A DNA stretch of 64,000 nucleotides, from contig NZ_FNGP01000001.1 in NCBI RefSeq assembly GCF_900103275.1, positions 248,001-312,000 of the forward strand. Reading direction: 5' to 3'. This document shows positions 63,204 through 64,000 of this stretch, one piece after another (the stretch's first letter is position 1; the number at the start of each line of letters is the position of its first letter). The translations under genes and the position numbers were made by a program. A model generated the notes under the pieces. That model searched no databases. It saw only the letters and a list, made by a program, of their open reading frames with translations, and was not told where the DNA came from. This stretch comes from Tessaracoccus oleiagri (GTDB lineage Bacteria > Actinomycetota > Actinomycetes > Propionibacteriales > Propionibacteriaceae).

Positions 63204-64000
63204 ATGCCACCTGTGAGCACCGCCTTCATCCAGTCTGTCACCCAGCGAAACCCAGTGGGATTCGGCCTTGTCTCCGCGACGCTACTCGTAGTGTTCGGCG
63301 TGCTGTGGTCCATCAGTTCAGGGGTTGCTGGCCGAGACGCGATCGGCTTCGTCCTCTACTACGTGCTCGGACTGTGCCTGCCGGGGACCATTGTCTTGAA
63401 GACCTGCTTGGGCACCCGCGGCACTTGGTTGGCGGATCTGGTGTGGGGTTCGATCACCGGGATCTGTCTTGAGCTGTTCGCCTGGGCCCTGTTCAGCCTC
63501 CTGCAGCTTCAAGGCTGGTTGCGGCTCTGGCCACTCCTGGTGTTGGCGCTCGTGGCACTACGAGGGCCGCGCAAACGCGTTTTTGAGCTGCCAAAACGCG
63601 TGAGCTCGCCGTGGATCGCCGTGAGCGGACTGATTGTGACGCTGAGCCTTTGGGCACGTGTGTGGTGGCCGTTCACACTCACCTACGACCTGCCGCCCAA
63701 TTCCCGCCCTTATTACATCGACCTCCCATGGCACATGGGACTGGCCGTGGAGGCGACCCGGGCGTTTCCACTACACGTGCCACAGATGTTGGATGCGGGG
63801 CTGCTGAAGTACTCGTGGTTCGTGCACGCTCACCTCGGGGCAGCGTCATTGATGAGTGGGATCGACGTGCCAACCCTGCTGCTCCGCCTCTGGGGAGCGC
63901 CGATGATCGCCTTGGCCGTCTTCTCCGTCGCGCTGCTCGCAGAGCGCGTCGCAGGGCGGGCGTTCGCTGGTGTGACCGCTGTGCTGGTCTTCGGATCGCA
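63204..64000 (+). CDS. large polytopic membrane protein, possible GT-C glycosyltransferase (3' truncated by window)
   Basis: 265 codons are open to the right edge. There are at least seven hydrophobic segments: SATLLVVFGVLWSI, GFVLYYVLGLCLPG, LADLVWGSITGICLELFAWALFSLL, LWPLLVLALVALRG, IAVSGLIVTLSLWARVWW and further ones to the edge. The segment YYIDLPWHMGLAVEATRAFP, after the first large outer loop, resembles the acidic loop of polyprenyl-phosphate-dependent GT-C enzymes. It would act with the neighbouring GtrA/GtrB pair. Start ATG at 63204 or GTG at 63213. Codon use is A/T-shifted. Confidence 0.7.
   Translation, partial: MPPVSTAFIQSVTQRNPVGFGLVSATLLVVFGVLWSISSGVAGRDAIGFVLYYVLGLCLPGTIVLKTCLGTRGTWLADLVWGSITGICLELFAWALFSLLQLQGWLRLWPLLVLALVALRGPRKRVFELPKRVSSPWIAVSGLIVTLSLWARVWWPFTLTYDLPPNSRPYYIDLPWHMGLAVEATRAFPLHVPQMLDAGLLKYSWFVHAHLGAASLMSGIDVPTLLLRLWGAPMIALAVFSVALLAERVAGRAFAGVTAVLVFGS

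Noticed and set aside
63020-63472. 150-codon plus-strand frame at the gtrA / large membrane protein junction
   Set aside because: It overlaps the gtrA start region antisense and the membrane protein out of frame. The frame starting at 63204 has consistent hydrophobic segments to the edge.

Overview
This window is from the chromosome of a high-GC Gram-positive bacterium (Actinomycetota). The evidence is a strongly G/C-biased third codon position, a WhiB-type regulator, an LCP glycopolymer ligase, a DUF6328-type membrane protein, many GTG starts, and TANNNT -10 boxes placed 6-7 nt before start codons (leaderless mRNAs). A relative of the Propionibacteriaceae is my best guess, but that is inference. 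I see no insertion sequence, phage or CRISPR array.

Layout. (1) 1-8234, minus strand: a homoprotocatechuate (3,4-dihydroxyphenylacetate) meta-cleavage operon. It runs from an FAH-RraA fusion through a DapA-like aldolase, HpaE and HpaD to a three-gene TRAP transporter (DctP, DctQ, DctM). One sigma70-type promoter precedes it, with two perfect 9-bp direct repeats at the start site. (2) 8254-19958: a mixed housekeeping stretch with two tRNA-Ser genes, an LCP protein, GabD, a SulP transporter, an RluA-type pseudouridine synthase, a quinone oxidoreductase, an M15 peptidase, a lipoprotein and a long-type ArgG. (3) 16295-39333: genes for five secreted proteins built from an 85-95-residue repeat I cannot assign to a named family. 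Three of them end in peptidoglycan enzymes (M15 peptidase, L,D-transpeptidase, SLT-like transglycosylase) and two are repeat-only. Between them lie all six genes of the CMP-pseudaminic acid route (pseF, G, B, C, I, H), two WTA-type glycosyltransferases and two unknown genes.

(4) 40292-47852: a translationally coupled module of acyl carrier protein, acyl-ACP ligase-like enzyme, SDR and a very small PPTase-like protein. It continues into a GT2, a sialyltransferase-like protein with D-E-G / H-P / S-S motifs (candidate pseudaminic acid transferase), a Wzm/Wzt-type ABC exporter and an O-antigen-ligase-like membrane protein. (5) 47853-59721: SRPBCC protein, Tat-exported multicopper oxidase, two GT4 enzymes, an RmlC-RmlD fusion, a WhiB-HTH regulator behind a long leader, an HMA copper-binding protein, RmlB, a HAD phosphatase and SerS. 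(6) 59785-64000: a lower-GC polysaccharide segment (epimerase, GtrB-like GT2, GT2, GtrA, and a large membrane protein running off the edge) that looks acquired.

Working model (inference): the pse genes make CMP-pseudaminic acid. The GTs and the sialyltransferase-like enzyme build it into a wall glycopolymer, the ACP module adds an acyl group, the ABC exporter moves the polymer out, and LCP attaches it to peptidoglycan. The repeat proteins are candidate binders of this wall, bringing different peptidoglycan enzymes to it.
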